A DNA stretch of 64,000 nucleotides. Source: Alphaproteobacteria bacterium. GTDB taxonomy: Bacteria; Pseudomonadota; Alphaproteobacteria; DSM-16000; Inquilinaceae. The stretch is from the NCBI GenBank assembly GCA_028277405.1, contig JANQGH010000095.1:24862-88861 (forward strand), in the 5' to 3' direction. Under the pieces are notes generated by a model that saw only the letters and a list, made by a program, of their open reading frames with translations, did not search any database and was not told the origin of the DNA. Below are positions 61,358 to 64,000 of the stretch, one piece after another. Position numbers and translations under genes: made by a program. Position 1 is the first letter of the stretch. Each line of letters opens with the position of its first letter.

Positions 61358-62310
61358 TGTCCGACGCGCAAATGACCTCCGAGGCGCTGGAAACGGCCGA
61401 TGCGGGCAAGCCCGAACGGACGATGGGCCGGTTCAACAAGTGGGACACGCCTTGGCTGAACGGCAAGCTGCTGACCGGCGCCGGGATTATCCTGGCGATC
61501 CTGGTCATGGGGCTGATCGGCCGCTTGGTCTGGGACACGGAACTGGCCTTTACCGGCTCGTCGCCCCTGAACCTGCCGCCTGTCGGCTTTGAGAACAATC
61601 GCGGGCAGGTCGGCGAATGGGCGCATCCGCTGGGCACCGAGAATTCCGGCCGCGACATGCTGGCCGTGCTGCTGCTGGGCACGCCGAACACCTTCCTGAT
61701 CGGCGCGATCGCGGCCGCCGCCGGCATGGGCATCGGCATCGTTCTTGGCTTCAGTTCCGGCTTCATCGGCGGCTGGGTCGACGGCGTCATCCGCCTCGCC
61801 GCCGACGTCACGATCACGATCCCCGCCCTGATGGTACTGGTGGTGATCAGCGCCGTGCTGCGCCAGATCGACCTGGTCACCATGGCCTTGCTGATCGCCG
61901 CCTTTGCCTGGCAATCGCCGACGCGCCTGATCCGGTCCCAGGTGTTGAGCATGAAGGAGAGCGGTTATGTGCGTATGGCCAAGCTCTCCGGCGCCTCGAC
62001 CATCGACATCATGTTCAAGGAGATGCTGCCGAACCTGATCCCGTATCTGTTCGCCAGCTTCATCGCCGGCGCCACGGGCGCGATCCTGGCGGCCGTCGGG
62101 TTGGAGACGCTGGGCCTTGGCCCTCAGCGGGTGCCGACGCTGGGCGGCACGATCTATGACGCGATCAGCGCCGCCGCCCTGCTGCGCAACATGTGGTGGT
62201 GGTGGGGCCTGCCGACCGTGCTGTTGGCGCTGATGTTCGTGGGCCTGCTGCTGGTCAATCTCGGCCTTGACGAGATCGCCAACCCGCGCCTGCGCAAGGC
62301 GTCGAAGTAG
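61357..62310 (+). CDS. ABC transporter permease, DppC type
   Basis: 317 residues. The start ATG 61357 overlaps the stop of the DppB gene. Six spans, with ENSGRDMLAVLLLGTPNTFL and the docking loop ESGYVRMAKLSGASTIDIMF. A long periplasmic stretch after the first span (residues about 50-85) is characteristic of oligosaccharide-type members of the family. Its stop is 9 bases before the next ATG. Confidence 0.92.
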   Translation: MSDAQMTSEALETADAGKPERTMGRFNKWDTPWLNGKLLTGAGIILAILVMGLIGRLVWDTELAFTGSSPLNLPPVGFENNRGQVGEWAHPLGTENSGRDMLAVLLLGTPNTFLIGAIAAAAGMGIGIVLGFSSGFIGGWVDGVIRLAADVTITIPALMVLVVISAVLRQIDLVTMALLIAAFAWQSPTRLIRSQVLSMKESGYVRMAKLSGASTIDIMFKEMLPNLIPYLFASFIAGATGAILAAVGLETLGLGPQRVPTLGGTIYDAISAAALLRNMWWWWGLPTVLLALMFVGLLLVNLGLDEIANPRLRKASK

Positions 62311-62319
62311 GAGGTCGTG

Positions 62320-63339
62320 ATGCTGGACAACAGCCCGCAGCGGACGGCCGCGCTGGAGGTCAAGGGCCTCAAAATCTACTACGAGACGCCCGCCGGAGAC
62401 GTGCGCGCCGTCGATGACGTCTCCTTCACGCTCTACGAAGGTGAGACGCTCGGCTTTGTCGGCGAGAGCGGCTGCGGCAAGTCGACCGCGTCGATGGGCA
62501 TCCTGCAACTGATCACGCCGCCAGGCCGTATCGTCGCCGGCGAAGTCCGGCTCGATGGCCAGAACCTGCTGGAGCTGTCGGAGGAGGAACTGCGGCGCCA
62601 GCGCTGGGAGAAGCTGTCGCTGATCCCCCAGGGCGCCATGAACTCGCTGAACCCGACGATGAGGATCAGCGCCCAGTTCCGCGACGTGATCCAGACCCAT
62701 GAGGGCAAGCAGCCTAAGGCGAAGCTGAAGCAGCGCATCCTGGACCTGTTCCAGACCGTCGGCCTGCCGGCGCGCATCTACAGCATGTACCCGCATGAAC
62801 TGTCCGGCGGCATGAAGCAGCGCGTCTGCATCGCCATGGGCATCGCGCTGAACCCGAAGGTGATCATCGCCGACGAGGCGACCTCGGCGCTGGACGTGGT
62901 CGTACAGCGGGTGGTTGCCCAGACCATGTTGAAAGTGAAAAAGGCGCTAGGCGTGTCCATGATCATGATCGGCCACGACATGGGCCTGATGGCCCAAATG
63001 GTCGACCGGATCGCGGTCATGTATGCCGGCCACATCGCCGAGATCGCCACGGTCGAGCAGATGTTCCGCCGGCCCGGTCACCCCTATTCGCAGGTGCTGA
63101 TCGACAGCGTGCCATCCCTGACCGAGCGCCAGGCGCTGCGCGTGGTCGAGGGCATCACGCACGACCCGCGCAACCCGCCCAAGGGTTGCATCTTCCAACT
63201 GCGCTGCCCGCATGCCATGGATGTCTGCCGGCGGGAGCCGCCGGAGCGGCGCGAGATCGAGCCGGGCCAGGAGGTCGCCTGTCACCTGTGGCAACGCCAA
63301 CCAGACGGGAGGTACGCGGATGTCCGACAATCTGCTTGA
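62320..63339 (+). CDS. ABC transporter ATP-binding protein, DppD type
   Basis: 339 residues from ATG 62320, with TAGGAGG 5 bases upstream (GTG 62317 is possible but too close). Walker A GESGCGKSTASMGILQLI, signature LSGGMKQRVCIAMGI, Walker B VIIADEATSALDVVVQRVV and switch His in GHDMGLMAQMVDR are intact. C-terminal Cys motif CIFQLRCPHAMDVC follows. It pairs with the next, partly visible, ATPase. Confidence 0.93.
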   Translation: MLDNSPQRTAALEVKGLKIYYETPAGDVRAVDDVSFTLYEGETLGFVGESGCGKSTASMGILQLITPPGRIVAGEVRLDGQNLLELSEEELRRQRWEKLSLIPQGAMNSLNPTMRISAQFRDVIQTHEGKQPKAKLKQRILDLFQTVGLPARIYSMYPHELSGGMKQRVCIAMGIALNPKVIIADEATSALDVVVQRVVAQTMLKVKKALGVSMIMIGHDMGLMAQMVDRIAVMYAGHIAEIATVEQMFRRPGHPYSQVLIDSVPSLTERQALRVVEGITHDPRNPPKGCIFQLRCPHAMDVCRREPPERREIEPGQEVACHLWQRQPDGRYADVRQSA

Positions 63340-64000
63340 GATCCGCAACGTCTCGAAGATCTACGGGCCGGTCGATACGGGCCTGGTCGCCCTGCACGAT
63401 TTCAGCCTGACAATCCCCAGATCGCCGGCCGAGATCGTCACCATCGCGGGCGAGAGCGGCAGCGGCAAGTCGACCCTCGCCTCACTGGCGCTGGGCTTCA
63501 TCAAGCCCACCTTCGGCTCGATCGTCGTGGACGGTCTTGATGTCGGCAACGCCTCGCCGGCCGAAATGCGCGAGTATCACCGGCACGTCCAGGCCGTCTT
63601 CCAGGACCCGTTTGGGGTCTACAATCCATACTATCGCGTCCAGCACGTCTTCGATCTGGTGATCAAGAACTACAAGCTGGCCAGCAGCCGCGCCCAGGCC
63701 CGCGACATGATGGAGGAGTCGCTGAACGTCGTCGGCCTGCATGGCGACGACGTGTTGCGCAAGTACCCCCACCAGCTTTCCGGCGGCCAGCGCCAGCGCA
63801 TCATGATGGCCCGCGCCTATATGGTGAAACCGAAGATGATCGTGGCCGACGAGCCTGTGTCCATGGTCGACGCGTCCCTGCGCGCCTCGATCCTGGACGT
63901 GATGATGAAGCTGCGCGACGAGCAAGGCATCTCGTTCCTTTACATCACCCACGATCTGTCAACCGCCTACCAGATCGGCGACAAGATCATTCTGTTCTAC
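63320..64000 (+). CDS. ABC transporter ATP-binding protein, DppF type, partial
   Basis: 227 codons visible; the gene runs off the right edge. ATG 63320 lies inside the end of the preceding gene (20-base overlap), with GGGAGG 6 bases upstream. Walker A GESGSGKSTLASLALGFI, Q-loop QDPFGVYNPYYRV, signature LSGGQRQRIMMARAYM, Walker B MIVADEPVSMVDASLRASIL; the last motif, with MVDASLR in place of ALDVSVQ, is seen in carbohydrate-type members. The end is missing, so further genes of this island probably continue to the right. Confidence 0.9.
   Translation, partial: MSDNLLEIRNVSKIYGPVDTGLVALHDFSLTIPRSPAEIVTIAGESGSGKSTLASLALGFIKPTFGSIVVDGLDVGNASPAEMREYHRHVQAVFQDPFGVYNPYYRVQHVFDLVIKNYKLASSRAQARDMMEESLNVVGLHGDDVLRKYPHQLSGGQRQRIMMARAYMVKPKMIVADEPVSMVDASLRASILDVMMKLRDEQGISFLYITHDLSTAYQIGDKIILFY

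Overview
The window is a high-GC chromosomal segment with dense, short-spaced gene pairs and operons. It looks like a free-living alphaproteobacterium of Rhodospirillales type. The support is a RegB/RegA redox two-component pair, the long PstC/PstA forms, MmcB behind a GAAC-N7-GAAC LexA box, DUF1127 micro-proteins, a malic enzyme-phosphotransacetylase fusion, and a large load of oligopeptide-type ABC importers. No rRNA, tRNA, CRISPR array, insertion sequence or prophage was recognised. The assignment to an order is inference from gene content.

Layout. 1-6018: the 5' part of a YejA-like solute-binding protein gene (minus strand), inorganic pyrophosphatase, an acyl-CoA synthetase (NDP-forming)/GNAT fusion, a lytic transglycosylase, and a GcvA-like LysR gene divergent from a tiny basic protein. 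6025-14250: the complete phosphate regulon in the order phoR-pstS-pstC-pstA-pstB-phoU-phoB (minus strand). A three-repeat Pho box overlaps the phoR stop codon, and an intercistronic hairpin follows pstS. 14362-17552: malic enzyme (maeB type) divergent from an HpcH/HpaI aldolase. 17669-25217: envelope genes (lpxB, a Gfo/Idh oxidoreductase, two heptosyltransferases, hldE), a secreted trypsin-like protease and SOS-linked mmcB. 25297-27196: regA/regB. 27281-30806: a four-gene oxidative operon (PhyH dioxygenase, aldehyde dehydrogenase, MAPEG, SDR). 30935-43980: a mixed accessory stretch with an AraC/GyrI regulator, CMD protein, PAP2 phosphatase, two DUF1127 genes, an SDR remnant, MFS and MscS proteins, a frameshifted GNAT, a YoaK protein, an (R)-amine-transaminase-like class IV enzyme, an APH-like kinase and an M23 lipoprotein.

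44016-53182 is a coherent catabolic module. A SelA-like PLP enzyme is divergent from an IclR regulator. Facing them is a tightly overlapped minus-strand operon of solute-binding protein, two permeases, amidohydrolase, two ATPases and RidA. The likely logic is import, deacylation or amide hydrolysis, PLP-dependent ammonia elimination, and RidA-assisted hydrolysis of the enamine product. 54994-64000 is a second import/oxidation island running off the window: an AraC regulator, then PhyH, an MBL-fold protein lacking the usual HxHxDH ligands, a solute-binding protein, a second PhyH, two permeases and two ATPases. I know of no named system with this composition, and it is the best candidate for an undescribed pathway here.

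Substrates of all the importers are unknown from sequence alone. Gene starts were chosen from visible ribosome-binding sites and start/stop overlaps. Family assignments are by motif recognition; no database search was run.
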